A program made the translations under genes and the position numbers. From Micromonospora echinofusca (lineage in GTDB: Bacteria > Actinomycetota > Actinomycetes > Mycobacteriales > Micromonosporaceae): a DNA stretch of 64,000 nt. The notes beneath the pieces are model-generated. The model ran no database searches and was not told where the DNA came from. It saw nothing but the letters and a program-made list of their open reading frames with translations. Numbering within the stretch: position 1 is the first letter of the stretch; each line of letters begins with the position of its first letter. Below are positions 1-9,330 of the stretch, one piece after another. Location of the stretch: the NCBI RefSeq assembly GCF_017614955.1, contig NZ_WVUH01000001.1, positions 58,238 through 122,237 on the forward strand. Direction: 5' to 3'.

Positions 1-926
1 GAGCTGGACGCATAGGCCCCGCCGTCGAGTACGATGCGTGCCCTGACGTAGACGAGGCGACCGTCACGGGTGGCGCCGTGCTCGTACCACAACCGGGCGG
101 GGTGTCGGTGCACATGCCCCCGGAACGACTCCTCCCGGCGGTAGACCATCTTCACCGGTCTACCGGTGCGCAGCGCCAGCAGGCAGGCGTGGATCTGCAT
201 CGAGATGTCCTCACGCCCGCCGAACGCGCCGCCGACCCCGGCCAGGGTGAGCCGTACCCGCTCCGGCTCAAGACCGAGGCAACTGGCAATCTGATCCCGG
301 TCCACGTGCAGCCACTGCGTCGCCACATGCAGGTCGACGCCGCCATCGTCGGCCGGGTAGGCGACACCGGACTCGGGCCCGAGGAAGGCTTGGTCCTGCA
401 TGCCGACCTCGTACTCGCCGGTGACCACGACCGGCGCCTCCACGTTCGGGTCGCCGCGCCGGACGGGCACATGGCGCAGCAGGTTCGGCCGGCCCGCGTG
501 GACCGCCTCGCCCTCGCCCCGGGCAGCCGCTTCAGCGTCCACGATCGGGGTGAGGGGGGCGTACGTCACGAGCACGGCCTCGGCGGCGCGGCGAGCCAGG
601 TCCGGGTCGTCGGCCGCCACGACGGCGACCGGTTCGCCCTCGTAGCGCACCTCCGTCGCCGCCAGCACCGGTTGGTCGCGCAGCTCCAGCCCATAGCAGG
701 GCGCGCCCGGCACGTCCAGGTGGGTCAGCGCGGCCCGGACACCCTCCAGCGCCAATGCGCCGCTGACGTCGATGCCGACGATGCGGGCCCGGGGATGCGG
801 GCTGCGCACCGTGGCGCCCCAGAGCATCCCGGGCATGCTCAGGTCGGATGAGAACGCGAAGGTCCCGGTCACCTTGGCCCAGCCGTCTGGCCGGCGTGGG
901 CTGCTGCCCATGCTGCCGCTCGTCAC
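1..926 (-). CDS. xanthine dehydrogenase, molybdopterin-binding subunit (partial)
   Basis: Catalytic molybdenum subunit of xanthine dehydrogenase, which oxidises hypoxanthine/xanthine to urate. Only the first 308 residues are inside the window; the C-terminal part lies beyond position 1. The GTG start at 926 overlaps the stop of the amidohydrolase gene in a GTGA junction; an in-frame ATG at 911 is the alternative. Visible landmarks are an N-terminal a/b-hammerhead-like region (YEGEPVAVVAADD around residue 100) and the family's cofactor-loop motif GGAFGGRED around residues 232-240. The gene follows the FAD and 2Fe-2S subunit genes and an amidohydrolase on the same strand, so it is the last visible gene of a purine-degradation operon. 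Family call is firm; substrate is inferred from the urate-pathway neighbours. Confidence 0.9.
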   Translation of the reverse strand, partial: MTSGSMGSSPRRPDGWAKVTGTFAFSSDLSMPGMLWGATVRSPHPRARIVGIDVSGALALEGVRAALTHLDVPGAPCYGLELRDQPVLAATEVRYEGEPVAVVAADDPDLARRAAEAVLVTYAPLTPIVDAEAAARGEGEAVHAGRPNLLRHVPVRRGDPNVEAPVVVTGEYEVGMQDQAFLGPESGVAYPADDGGVDLHVATQWLHVDRDQIASCLGLEPERVRLTLAGVGGAFGGREDISMQIHACLLALRTGRPVKMVYRREESFRGHVHRHPARLWYEHGATRDGRLVYVRARIVLDGGAYASS

Positions 927-2256
927 GCCAGCCTCCGGCTCGTCCGGAGCAGACCGGCGACCAGTTCGTCGACGTCCGCGGTGGCGAGCAGGCCGTGCTC
1001 GACCACCGGCCGACCCGCGACGAGCAGCAGGCGCACCGGGGCCGACGGCCCCAGCACCAGGGCCGCCACCGGGTCGGTGATCCCGGCGTGCCCGAGACCG
1101 GTCAGGTCCCAGAAGGTCACGTCGGCGAGCTTGTCCGGCTCCAGTGAGCCGATCTCCGCCGCACGGCCGAGGCACCGCGCACCGCCGATGGTCGCCAGCG
1201 CCAGCACGTCGTCGACGTTCAACGCCTGAGGGCCGCCGACGGCCCGCGCCATGAGCAGCGCCTGGCGCAGCTCTGCGCCAAGTCGTCCGGCCTCCTGTGA
1301 CGCCGGTCCGTCCACGCCCAGCCCCACCGGGACGCCGGCCCGCAGCAACTCTGCCACCGGGGCGACGCCCGCGCCGAGGCGCGCGTTCGAACTGGGACAG
1401 TGCGCGACGGCGGTGCCGGTCAGCGCCACCCGTGCGATGGCGGTGGGCGGCAGATGGGTGGCGTGTGCCAGCCAGACGTCATCGCCGAGCCAGCCCAGCT
1501 TCTCGGCGTACGCCACGGGGTCACAGCCGAAGCGTTCGAAGCAGTACCGTTCCTCCTCAAGCGTCTCGGCGAGGTGGGTGTGCAGGCGAACGCCCCGGTC
1601 CCGGGCGAGCGCCGCGCTCTCGCGCATCAGCTCCTCGGAGACCGAGAACGGCGAGCAGGGCGCGACGGCGACGCGGAGCATCGAATCCGGCGTGCCGTCG
1701 TGGAAGGTGTCGATTGCCTCGGCGGTGGCCGCGAGCGCGCGGTCGGTGGATTCGACGACCGCGTCCGGTGGGAGGCCGCCCCTCGACGCGCCGAGGTCCA
1801 TCGAGCCACGGCACGGGTGGAACCGTAGCCCGATCTCGCCGGCCGCCCGTACCTGCTCGGCGAACAGGTCACCCGCGCCGGCCGGGTGCACGTACAGATG
1901 GTCGGTGCTGGTGGTGCAGCCGGACAGGGCCAGCCAGGCGAGGCCGGCGCGGGTTGTCGCCCGCACCACGGCCGCGTCCAACCGCGCCCAGCGCGGATAG
2001 AGCGCGGTCAGCCAGCCGAACAGGTTGTCGTCCTGTGCCAGTCCGCGCGTCGCCCACTGGTACAGGTGGTGATGGGTGTTCACCAGGCCGGGCGTGGCCA
2101 GGCAGCCCGGGAGGCTGACGACGCGGTCAGCGTTGCCCGGGTAACGCCCCGGACCGACCGCGACGACGCGCCCCTCGTCGACGACGACGTGGCCGTCCGC
2201 GTACCGGCTGTGGTTCGGGTCGACCGTGGCGACCGCGCAATCCTGGTAGGTCGTCC

Positions 2257-2260
<4 letters not shown>
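923..2260 (-). CDS. amidohydrolase, 8-oxoguanine/guanine deaminase-like
   Basis: A 445-aa metal-dependent hydrolase of the amidohydrolase superfamily (ATZ/TRZ, 8-oxoguanine deaminase branch) that would remove an exocyclic amino group from a purine to feed xanthine or urate formation. The metal ligands are visible: HxH in NTHHHLY (residues 63-65), HTHLAE (227-229), HATH (266-269) and the Asp of GVDGPAS (317). The ATG at 2260 is chosen because it gives the normal family length and overlaps the end of the 2Fe-2S subunit gene (ATGA); a longer in-frame extension upstream is antisense-like noise. It sits between two xanthine dehydrogenase subunit genes, which argues for a purine substrate. Whether guanine or 8-oxoguanine is preferred cannot be read from the sequence. 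Confidence 0.85.
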
Positions 2261-2711
<451 letters not shown>

Positions 2712-2721
<10 letters not shown>

Positions 2722-3578
2722 GGCACCGCTCCGCGTAGATCGTCCCACGCCCAGATCAACGCCCTGCGGGCGATCACGGCCAGCGCGTGCCGGCGGTACT
2801 GCGCGGTGCCACGCACGTCGTCGATGGGGTCGGCGGCCTTCGCCACCAGGTCGCCGAAGTACCCGGCGACTGCCGGGTCGAGGTGGCCCAAGCTGTCCCA
2901 GGGCAACACCTCGGCGGCGAAGTCCTGGGCCTCGACCGCCGCGCGGGGCGTTGGCGCGGCCGCGCCGATGCCGGTGCCGACCGAACGTCGGTCGGGAAAC
3001 AGGGCAACGGCGAAGGAGCAGACCGCGATGATCATCGCGGCGCGGACACCGACCTTACTGAAGTGCTGTGGTCCGGTCGCTGCCGGGAACAGAACGGCGG
3101 CGATCAGCTCGTCCGGGGCCAGCTGCGTACGTTTCGGCCCGGTGACGAAGTCGGCGAGGGCGACCGTGCGTGCCCCGCCCACCGAGTGCAGCTCGACGGC
3201 GGCACCACAGGCCAGCAACGTTGGCAGCGTGTCGCCGGCCGGGCTGGCGGTGGCGATGTTGCCACCCAGTGTCGCCCGGTTGCGGATCTGTGGCGAACCG
3301 ACCGTCGATGCGGCCTGCGCCAGGGCCGGGGCTGACTCGGCGAGCTGCGCCACGATTGCCGTGTGGGTGATCCCGGCGCCGGCCCGTACGGTGCCGCCGT
3401 CCGTGTCCCAGCCGGACACCTCGGCGATACGGGACAGGTCGAGCAGGCGGTCAGGTCGACGGCGACCGGAGTTCAACTCCACCATGGCGTCGGTGCCACC
3501 TGCGATCGGAACGGCCTGTGGATGTTCGGCCCGGACGGCCAGCGCATCGGCCCACCGGGTGGGGGAGTGGAAGGTCAC
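2712..3578 (-). CDS. xanthine dehydrogenase, FAD-binding subunit
   Basis: A 288-aa FAD-binding subunit (CoxM/XdhB family). FAD-contact motifs are PIAGGTD near residue 26 and the RNRATLGGNIATASPAGD stretch near residue 105, followed by the CO dehydrogenase flavoprotein C-terminal domain. The GTG start at 3578 overlaps the uricase stop in GTGA, so translation is probably coupled. With the 2Fe-2S and Mo subunits it makes the three-polypeptide type of bacterial xanthine dehydrogenase. Confidence 0.92.
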
Positions 3579-4393
3579 CGGCTCACCGTGCCCTCGATGA
3601 GACCGTACGGGCGGTCGGCCGCGTAGTAGACCACGTCGGGGTTGTCCATTCCGAACGGGGTCAGATCCACCAGGAAGTGGTGCTTGTTCGGCAGGCTGAG
3701 GTGGATCTCCGTCAGCTCCGGGCAGGCATCCAGTGCCGCCTCGCCCATGGCGTACAGGGTCTGCTGGAGCGAGCGGGAGTACGTGCCGGCGAACGCCTGC
3801 ACCAGGGCCTGGTGGGCGAGGTCGAAGACCTTGTCCCAGTCGACGCCCTCGATCCGGCCGAAGCGCCAGCGCGCGTCGACGGAGGTGGCCAACACCCGAT
3901 CGGCGGCCGGCGGGAGGGTGGTGAAACGGTCGCGGGCGAAGCCCTGGAACTCCGAATCGGTCGACTTCAACAGCGTCAACCCCGTCAGCCCACCGGTCAC
4001 CTCGGCCTGCGGTCCGTCGACCCGGACGGTCGCGATCCGGGTCAGCTCCCCGCCACGGCGAAAGGATATGTCGTCCACGGGGTGCCACATCGTCTGCTCG
4101 ATGGCGACGGTTGCGCGATGAATCGAATGCTGGGTGTCCACGAAATGGCGGGCGAGTTCCAACCCGAACGCCTCGATGGAGTCGATGCCCCTGCGGGCGA
4201 AACCGTAGACCGTGTTCTTCTGCGAGTCCGTGGGCAGTACACCGGTGTTGTCACCGTCGAGGTGCACCTTGTCCAGACTGCCGGCCAGACTGGTGCTGAC
4301 CGTCAGGTCCTGGATCCGATGCGCCCGTGCCCGTCGGTCGATCCGAACGAGGCGGCACTCGGACTTGCCGTAACTGTTGGCTCCGATTCTCAT
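3575..4393 (-). CDS. urate oxidase (uricase)
   Basis: A 272-aa cofactor-free urate oxidase that converts urate to 5-hydroxyisourate. Family motifs are LPTDSQKNTVY (the Thr/Lys catalytic dyad region, about residues 51-61), GFARDRFTTLP and SLPNKHHFLVDL near the C-terminus. It is slightly shorter than typical uricases but carries both T-fold halves. The ATG at 4393 overlaps the uraH stop in ATGA. It lies between uraH and the xanthine dehydrogenase genes, the expected order of the urate pathway. Confidence 0.95.
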   Translation of the reverse strand: MRIGANSYGKSECRLVRIDRRARAHRIQDLTVSTSLAGSLDKVHLDGDNTGVLPTDSQKNTVYGFARRGIDSIEAFGLELARHFVDTQHSIHRATVAIEQTMWHPVDDISFRRGGELTRIATVRVDGPQAEVTGGLTGLTLLKSTDSEFQGFARDRFTTLPPAADRVLATSVDARWRFGRIEGVDWDKVFDLAHQALVQAFAGTYSRSLQQTLYAMGEAALDACPELTEIHLSLPNKHHFLVDLTPFGMDNPDVVYYAADRPYGLIEGTVSR

Positions 4394-4710
4394 CAGCACC
4401 CCCGGTAGGTCGTGTAGCCGAACTCGCTGATCAGCAGCGGGATGTGCGTCCGCCGGTCGGCGCCGGTGACGTCGAACTCCACGGCGACGCAGGGGAAGAA
4501 CGTGCCGGCGCCCCGGTGGGCGCTGATGTCGAACGTCAACCGGTGCCGGCCGGCGTACCAGTCGACGAGGTGCTCCCAACGACCGTCGGAGTCGGTGACG
4601 CCCGCGGCGAGAGCCGTCCAACCGCGCCCGTCCAGACGATGCAGGCTCACCGGAAGCCCGGCGACCGGCTCACCCACGGAGGTGTCCAGGACATGCGTGG
4701 ACAGGTTCAT
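4393..4710 (-). CDS. uraH: 5-hydroxyisourate hydrolase (transthyretin-like)
   Basis: A 105-aa transthyretin-related protein that hydrolyses 5-hydroxyisourate to OHCU. The N-terminal STHVLD motif (His near residue 6) and the HRLTFDISAH block are present. The family normally ends in the tetrapeptide YRGS; here the last residues are YRGC, a Ser-to-Cys change at the active-site terminus. The ATG at 4710 overlaps the uraD stop in ATGA, and the stop overlaps the uricase start. The function is firm from motifs and from its place between uraD and uricase. Confidence 0.94.
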   Translation of the reverse strand: MNLSTHVLDTSVGEPVAGLPVSLHRLDGRGWTALAAGVTDSDGRWEHLVDWYAGRHRLTFDISAHRGAGTFFPCVAVEFDVTGADRRTHIPLLISEFGYTTYRGC

Positions 4711-5168
4711 GACGCGCCCAGCCGGGACAGCCGCAAACGGGTGATCGCCGCCAGTTCGGTGCGGACCACCGCCCGCTCGGTGTCGACGTCGTTGCCGAGG
4801 CGCCGATGGGCGGCCGCGATGATCTGGTCCGCCGTCATACCGTCCGCGCAGACCAGGAAGACGTGCCCGAACCGGCCCTCGTACGCCCGGTTCGCAGCGG
4901 CGAGCCGCTCGGCGACGGTCAGGTCGGAGCGGGACACACCCGCCTGCTCCCGCCGGGACCAGGCGGCCTCCCGGGACGTGCCGTCGAGCCGGTCGCCGAT
5001 ACGCGGATGGGTGCTCAACGCCTGCTCGACCTCGACCCAGCTCAGGTCGGCGAAAGCGGCGTCGACGGCGGCGAGCAGCGCCTCCTGATCCCGGTACGGC
5101 GAGCCGTCGGCCACCATGCGCGCCCAGCGGGGTGCTGCGCAACAGGCCAGAAGCTCCTCCATCTGCAT
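4707..5168 (-). CDS. uraD: 2-oxo-4-hydroxy-4-carboxy-5-ureidoimidazoline decarboxylase
   Basis: A 153-aa OHCU decarboxylase, the third enzyme of uric acid degradation, giving (S)-allantoin. The catalytic His lies in STHPRIGDR (His 54), and the helical segments SREAAWSRREQAGV and ANRAYEGRFGHVFLVCADG fit the family. Two ATG codons (5168 and 5162) are possible starts and neither has a strong ribosome binding site. It is the first gene of the tightly overlapping uraD-uraH-uricase-xdh run. A 134-bp gap separates it from xdhC, so it may have its own promoter. Confidence 0.92.
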   Translation of the reverse strand: MQMEELLACCAAPRWARMVADGSPYRDQEALLAAVDAAFADLSWVEVEQALSTHPRIGDRLDGTSREAAWSRREQAGVSRSDLTVAERLAAANRAYEGRFGHVFLVCADGMTADQIIAAAHRRLGNDVDTERAVVRTELAAITRLRLSRLGAS

Positions 5169-5302
5169 GACCGTCAGTCAACCGGCGGATCGGGGCGGCC
5201 GGAACGGTGCAATCGTCAGAGCCGAGAGGGCGTCGTCCGGCTGTCCCCTGGATGATCTGCCAAGTGCAGGCGTCGCTACGGACGGTCGGCGGTGCCCGCG
5301 GG

Positions 5303-6439
5303 TCAGGTTCCGTCCGGACTGCCCGGCTGCCCGTGGACGGGGCCGTCCAGCTCCGACAGTCGTCGACCACTGCCGCCCGACCGACGGGCGACGATCTCCG
5401 CCACGATGCTCACGGCCGTCTCCTCGGGCGTACGCCCGCCGAGGTCGAGGCCGATCGGCGAGGCGAGCCGGTTGAGCTGCTCCGGTGGTACGCCCTCCTG
5501 CCGCAGCCGGGCGACGCGGTCCGTGTGTGTGCGCCGTGACCCCATCGCCCCGACGTACGCGAAGGGCTGCGCCAGCGCGACCCGCAGCGCCGGTACGTCG
5601 AACTTGGGATCGTGGGTGAGAACGCACACGACGGTGCGCGAATCGACGTGACCCGCGTCGATCTCCCCGGTCAGGTAGCGGTGCGGCCAGTCGACCACGA
5701 CCTCGACGCCGGGGAACCGGCGGGAGGTCGCGAACACCGGTCGGGCATCACAGACGGTGACCCGGTAGCCGAGGAATCCACCCAGGCGGGCGAGCGCCGC
5801 ACCGAAATCGATCGCACCGAAGATGATCATCCGTGGCGGCGGGGCGAACGAGGAGACGAAGACGGTCAGCTCCCCACCCAGTCGCTCGCCGGCGGAACCG
5901 TACCGCAACGAACCGTTCCGTCCGCCGACCAGCATGCCCTGGACGTCTGCGGCCACCGCATCGTCCAGCGAGGTCGAGCCGAGCCCGCCGGCGCGCCGGT
6001 CGGGCCAGACGACGAGCCGCCGGCCCAGCCGGTCGGCGTCGCCGTGCACCACCGTCGCCACCGCGACGGGTCGACCTGCCGAGATCGCTTCTGCGACCTG
6101 CCCGAACTCCGGGTACGAGGCCCGGTCGATCCGCTCGACGAAGATCTCGACGGTGCCGCCGCAGGTCAGCCCGACCTCGAATGCGTCGTCGTCACTCACC
6201 CCGTACCGGGCCAGCCGCGGCTCACCCGAATCGGTCACCGCCAGCCCGAGGTCGTAGACAGCGGCTTCGACGCATCCGCCGGACACGCTGCCCACCGCTG
6301 TGCCGTCCGGGCCGACGAGCATCGTGGCGCCGGGCTGTCTCGGGGCACTGCGCCAGGTGGCGACGACCGTGGCCATCGCGACCGGCTGGTCCGCGAGCCA
6401 CCACCGTACGAGTTCGCCGAGCACGTCGTGCACGCTCAT
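5303..6439 (-). CDS. xdhC: XdhC/CoxI-family molybdenum cofactor insertion protein
   Basis: A 378-aa XdhC-type chaperone that binds molybdenum cofactor and promotes its sulfuration and insertion into xanthine dehydrogenase. The N-terminal XdhC/CoxI domain shows WRSAPRQPGATMLV and GSVSGGCVEAAV. The C-terminal Rossmann-like domain has MIIFGAIDFGAAL, followed by MGSRRTHTDRVARL. The ATG at 6439 gives MSVHDVLGELV, the usual family N-terminus, and leaves a 43-bp gap after mocA. Its position next to mocA and the xdh subunits supports cofactor maturation for that enzyme. Confidence 0.92.
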   Translation of the reverse strand: MSVHDVLGELVRWWLADQPVAMATVVATWRSAPRQPGATMLVGPDGTAVGSVSGGCVEAAVYDLGLAVTDSGEPRLARYGVSDDDAFEVGLTCGGTVEIFVERIDRASYPEFGQVAEAISAGRPVAVATVVHGDADRLGRRLVVWPDRRAGGLGSTSLDDAVAADVQGMLVGGRNGSLRYGSAGERLGGELTVFVSSFAPPPRMIIFGAIDFGAALARLGGFLGYRVTVCDARPVFATSRRFPGVEVVVDWPHRYLTGEIDAGHVDSRTVVCVLTHDPKFDVPALRVALAQPFAYVGAMGSRRTHTDRVARLRQEGVPPEQLNRLASPIGLDLGGRTPEETAVSIVAEIVARRSGGSGRRLSELDGPVHGQPGSPDGT

Positions 6440-6482
6440 CGCCGCCTGACGATCGTGGCGGGTGCCACCGTCGTGGTGACCT

Positions 6483-7088
6483 TCACGGTGTTGCCCCACC
6501 CAGGTCCACCCCACAACGCCAGGCGTCCTCGACGGTGTCCAGATCAGTCGGGTCGGCGACGTCGTCGCAGGGAACCTCTGCCACGGCCACGCCAGCCGAG
6601 CTCAGATACGGTCGGGCGCCCACGTCACCCTCGGCGAGCGCGGCGACGGCGGTCCAGTGGTCCCGGCCGAGGAGTATCGGGTGACGGCGCTGACCGTCGT
6701 ACGTCGCGCACACCAGTGCCCGCCGGTCACCACGGGCCAGGACGCGCCGGACCGCCGCCGCGCTGACGCCCGGCGTGTCGACGAGTAGGACCAGGGCTGC
6801 CACCGCCCGGGTCCCGGCGAGTGCGGCCAGCCCGGCGCGTAGCGAGGATCCGAGTCCGCTCTCCCAGTCCGCGTTGACGAGGACGGTCGCGCCCGTCAGG
6901 TCCGCAGCGGCACGTACCCGGTCAGCCTGCGCACCGAGGACGACGACCGCCGGGTCACAGCCGCCGTCGCGCGCGATCCGCAGCGTACGATCGGCCAGGG
7001 TCGTGCCGCGTAGCCGCAGCAGAGCCTTCGGGGCGCCCATTCTGCGGCCCGCCCCGGCGGCCAACACGAGGCCCCCCACGACCATCAC
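6483..7088 (-). CDS. mocA: MocA-like molybdenum cofactor nucleotidyltransferase
   Basis: A 201-aa NTP transferase of the MobA/MocA type that would convert Mo-MPT to the CMP (MCD) form needed by xanthine dehydrogenase-family enzymes. The N-terminal nucleotide-binding signature LAAGAGRRMGAPKALL is intact; LVLLVDTPGVS (metal-binding Asp) and RRHPILL follow. The start is GTG 7088 or ATG 7085. Only 15 bp separate it from the tnpB stop of the upstream IS607 element, so any native promoter was probably displaced and the gene may be read from within the element. Confidence 0.88.
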   Translation of the reverse strand: MMVVGGLVLAAGAGRRMGAPKALLRLRGTTLADRTLRIARDGGCDPAVVVLGAQADRVRAAADLTGATVLVNADWESGLGSSLRAGLAALAGTRAVAALVLLVDTPGVSAAAVRRVLARGDRRALVCATYDGQRRHPILLGRDHWTAVAALAEGDVGARPYLSSAGVAVAEVPCDDVADPTDLDTVEDAWRCGVDLGGATP

Positions 7089-7092
7089 CCGG

Positions 7093-7260
7093 TCCGTTAC
7101 CTCTCAGTGTGCTTTAGTGAGCACACGGTTGGTAGTCCTGCCTCGCGGTAGGACAGTCCCGGTCTGACCGGTGGATGCCGTGCCGGGTTCACGCTTCAAC
7201 GCCACCCGCCCGCGTACGCGGGTCTTCTGGTCGGCTCCACGTGCTGCCACCGGGCCACTC
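7093..7260 (-). ncRNA. candidate omega RNA (reRNA) scaffold of TnpB copy 1
   Basis: TnpB guide RNAs are known to arise from the 3' end of tnpB and the element's right end. In this segment, read on the minus strand, three hairpins are visible: 7209-7222 (CCCGC/GCGGG), 7135-7154 (GTCCT..AGGAC with a GCGA loop) and 7107-7126 (GTGTGCT/AGCACAC). All three recur at the same places in copy 2 with compensating base changes. The guide would be the sequence just beyond about 7093, the 5' end of mocA. Transcript ends are unknown. Confidence 0.5.
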
Positions 7261-8483
7261 CCGGCGGTGTCGTACTCAGCCGCCAAGGCGGCCAGGTTGC
7301 GGGCGGCGTTGCGGTCCCGGTCGAGGAGCAGACCGCACGCCTGGCATTCGTACTCGCGTTCGGACAGGGCGAGCTTGGCTTTCACCGCGCCGCAGCCCGA
7401 GCAGGTCTTCGAGGACGGGTACCAGCGGTCGACCACCACGAGCCGGCCACCGTTCCACGAGGTCTTGTACGTCAACTGCTGGCGGATCTCCGCGAATCCG
7501 GCGTCGGCAATGTGCCGGGCCAGCCTGCGGTTACGCAGCATGCCGGCGACGTTGAGGTCTTCCACCACGATCGTGCCGTGCTCACGGGCGAGTCGGGTGG
7601 TGAGCTTGTGCAGGCCGTCGCGGCGTAGGTTCGCCACCCGGGCGTGCGCGCGGCCGAGCCGGGCCGCCACTCGTTCCCACCGCTTCGACGGGCGTCGGCC
7701 GGTACGCCGGTCCGGGCCGATCCTGCGCGACAGGGATCGGCCCAGCGAGCGCATCCGCTGCTGTGCGTCCGCCAGGTGGCGCGGGTTCGGTACGAGTTCG
7801 CCGGTGGACAGCACCGCGAGGTGTGTGATCCCGACGTCGACACCGACGACCGACTGTGGCCGGATGGGACGGCGGTCGGCCCGCTCGACCTCAACGCAGA
7901 ACGCGACGTGCCACCGGCCGCCGTCACGGCGCACGGTCGCGGACATGATCCGTGCGGTCCCGTTGTCCAACCGGCGGGCCAGTCTGCGTGCGGACTCGTG
8001 CAACTTCAACCGGCCCAGCCGGGGCAGCACCACATGCTGACGGTCCGGCTCGACCCGGATCGCACCGGTCGTGAACCGCACCGATGGTGTGGTGCGGCGG
8101 CGGGACTTGAACCGGGGAAAACCGACCGGACGCCCAGCCCGCGCGCCTTCGCGGGAGTCGACCCAGTTCCTCAGCCCGCGAGCGAGCGCGTCGAGACCGG
8201 TGTTGAACGCCTCCTTGGACACCTCGCCCCACCACGGCGCGACTACGGGTTTCGCAGCGTTCCACGCCTTCCGAAGACCGGCCAGCGACCAGTGCAGTGA
8301 AGGCGTCAGCAACTCGTCTGGCACACCGTACGAGCGTTCGGCGCTGCGCTGGTCCATCACGGCCTTGACCTTCGCGAGCGCCCAGTTGTGGGCGACCCGG
8401 GCCGCCCCCGCGTGCGCGAGGAGGTCGCGTTCCTGGCGCGAGGTGAGGTCGAGGGCGAACCGGTACGCCTGGATCGTCTTCAC
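7104..8483 (-). CDS. tnpB: TnpB, RNA-guided nuclease of IS607 element (copy 1)
   Basis: A 459-aa TnpB protein. RuvC-I Asp is D216 in VVGVDVGITHL; RuvC-II Glu is E308 in IVVEDLNVAG. A four-Cys zinc ribbon (C361, C364, C380, C383) and the DRDRNAARNL motif with the third acidic residue follow. The N-terminal helix-turn-helix and wedge-like region (KTIQAYRFALDLT; RVAHNWAL) is typical. GTG 8483 overlaps the tnpA stop (GTGA), and an upstream in-frame extension into tnpA is not credible. All catalytic residues are present, so it should be active as a guided endonuclease that promotes element retention. The gene ends 15 bp before mocA. Confidence 0.93.
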   Translation of the reverse strand: MKTIQAYRFALDLTSRQERDLLAHAGAARVAHNWALAKVKAVMDQRSAERSYGVPDELLTPSLHWSLAGLRKAWNAAKPVVAPWWGEVSKEAFNTGLDALARGLRNWVDSREGARAGRPVGFPRFKSRRRTTPSVRFTTGAIRVEPDRQHVVLPRLGRLKLHESARRLARRLDNGTARIMSATVRRDGGRWHVAFCVEVERADRRPIRPQSVVGVDVGITHLAVLSTGELVPNPRHLADAQQRMRSLGRSLSRRIGPDRRTGRRPSKRWERVAARLGRAHARVANLRRDGLHKLTTRLAREHGTIVVEDLNVAGMLRNRRLARHIADAGFAEIRQQLTYKTSWNGGRLVVVDRWYPSSKTCSGCGAVKAKLALSEREYECQACGLLLDRDRNAARNLAALAAEYDTAGSGPVAARGADQKTRVRGRVALKREPGTASTGQTGTVLPRGRTTNRVLTKAH

Positions 8484-9061
8484 GCCGGGCCGCTCCCAGT
8501 GACGGCTTCGACCGCCCGGCGGGCACGGTTCGCCGCAGCGCGACGGCCGTACAGGCGGGCGCACAGCGAGGTCAGGATCTCGGTCACGTCTGCAACCAGG
8601 TCGTCATCGACCCCAGCCGGGTCGACCACCAGCAGACGCCGGCCCTGCGCGGACAGAGCGGCTTCGACGTACTCGCCCCCGAACCGGGCGAACCGGTCCC
8701 GGTGCTCCACCACGATCGTTGACACCTGTGGGTCACGCAGCAACGCGAGGAACTTCTCGCGCTGCCCGTCCAACACGGATCCGACCTCGGTCACCACCCG
8801 GTCAACGCCGAGTCTCCGCCCGGTGGCCCACACCGTCACCCGGGCAACCTGCCGATCCAGGTCAGGTATCTGGTCGGCCGATGACACCCGGGCGTACACC
8901 ACGGTCTGCCCGGTCCCGGCCGACGTGCCGGTGACCGGTTCACCGACCATGATCAGCCGACCGATCCGGTAGGTGGGAACAGGCAGCGTCCCAGCGGCGT
9001 ACTGCCGCCGAGCGGTGATGTACGCGATGCCGGTCAACGCCGCCCACTCCTTAAGGTTCAC
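8480..9061 (-). CDS. tnpA: TnpA, IS607-family serine recombinase (copy 1)
   Basis: A 193-aa IS607 transposase. The N-terminal MerR-like helix-turn-helix (EWAALTGIAYITARRQYAAG) is followed by a small serine-recombinase domain with nucleophile Ser60 in VVYARVSSADQ. The conserved HRDRFARFG arginines follow. GTG 9061 begins NLKEWAAL. The whole reading frame and the nucleophile are intact, unlike the second copy. It would catalyse excision and insertion through a circular intermediate without target duplication. Confidence 0.92.
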   Translation of the reverse strand: MNLKEWAALTGIAYITARRQYAAGTLPVPTYRIGRLIMVGEPVTGTSAGTGQTVVYARVSSADQIPDLDRQVARVTVWATGRRLGVDRVVTEVGSVLDGQREKFLALLRDPQVSTIVVEHRDRFARFGGEYVEAALSAQGRRLLVVDPAGVDDDLVADVTEILTSLCARLYGRRAAANRARRAVEAVTGSGPA

Positions 9062-9330
9062 GCGAGCATCCCAGCCACTTGAAGAGCGCCATAGACGCCC
9101 GACACACCAGCAGCCAACGTCCCCCTTGCTGCCGGATCGGCGACCATGCCGGTATGGCGAACGGTCAGGGTTGGCTGGTGTGACGACAGCCCGGAACTAC
9201 CCACAGTCCCATCGCGAGTACGTTTGCATATCCGGACGGCCGAGTCAAAGGTCGATCTGACCGTCGGTGCGACGCCCAGGACTTGTCCGGACCGCGCCTC
9301 GCAGGCCCGATCCGACCTTCCGGGCGGCTG

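Larger units (their letters stand above)
7093..9115 (-). mobile_element. IS607-family element, copy 1 (tnpA + tnpB)
   Basis: A two-gene element of about 2.0 kb: a serine recombinase (tnpA) overlapping a tnpB by GTGA. Boundaries come from comparison with the second copy in this window. The shared sequence after tnpB ends with GTAACGGA (about 7093), and similarity upstream of tnpA fades near 9113-9120. No target duplication is seen, as expected for IS607. The element lies between mocA and lysG. Exact ends are approximate. Confidence 0.85.

Noticed and set aside
5612..6766. Plus-strand open frame of 384 codons over xdhC and mocA
   Set aside because: Arg/Pro-rich shadow of the recognised minus-strand genes.
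8484..8564. Upstream extension of tnpB copy 1 beyond GTG 8483
   Set aside because: It only reads tnpA in another frame; the GTGA junction and family N-terminus KTIQAYRF fix the start.
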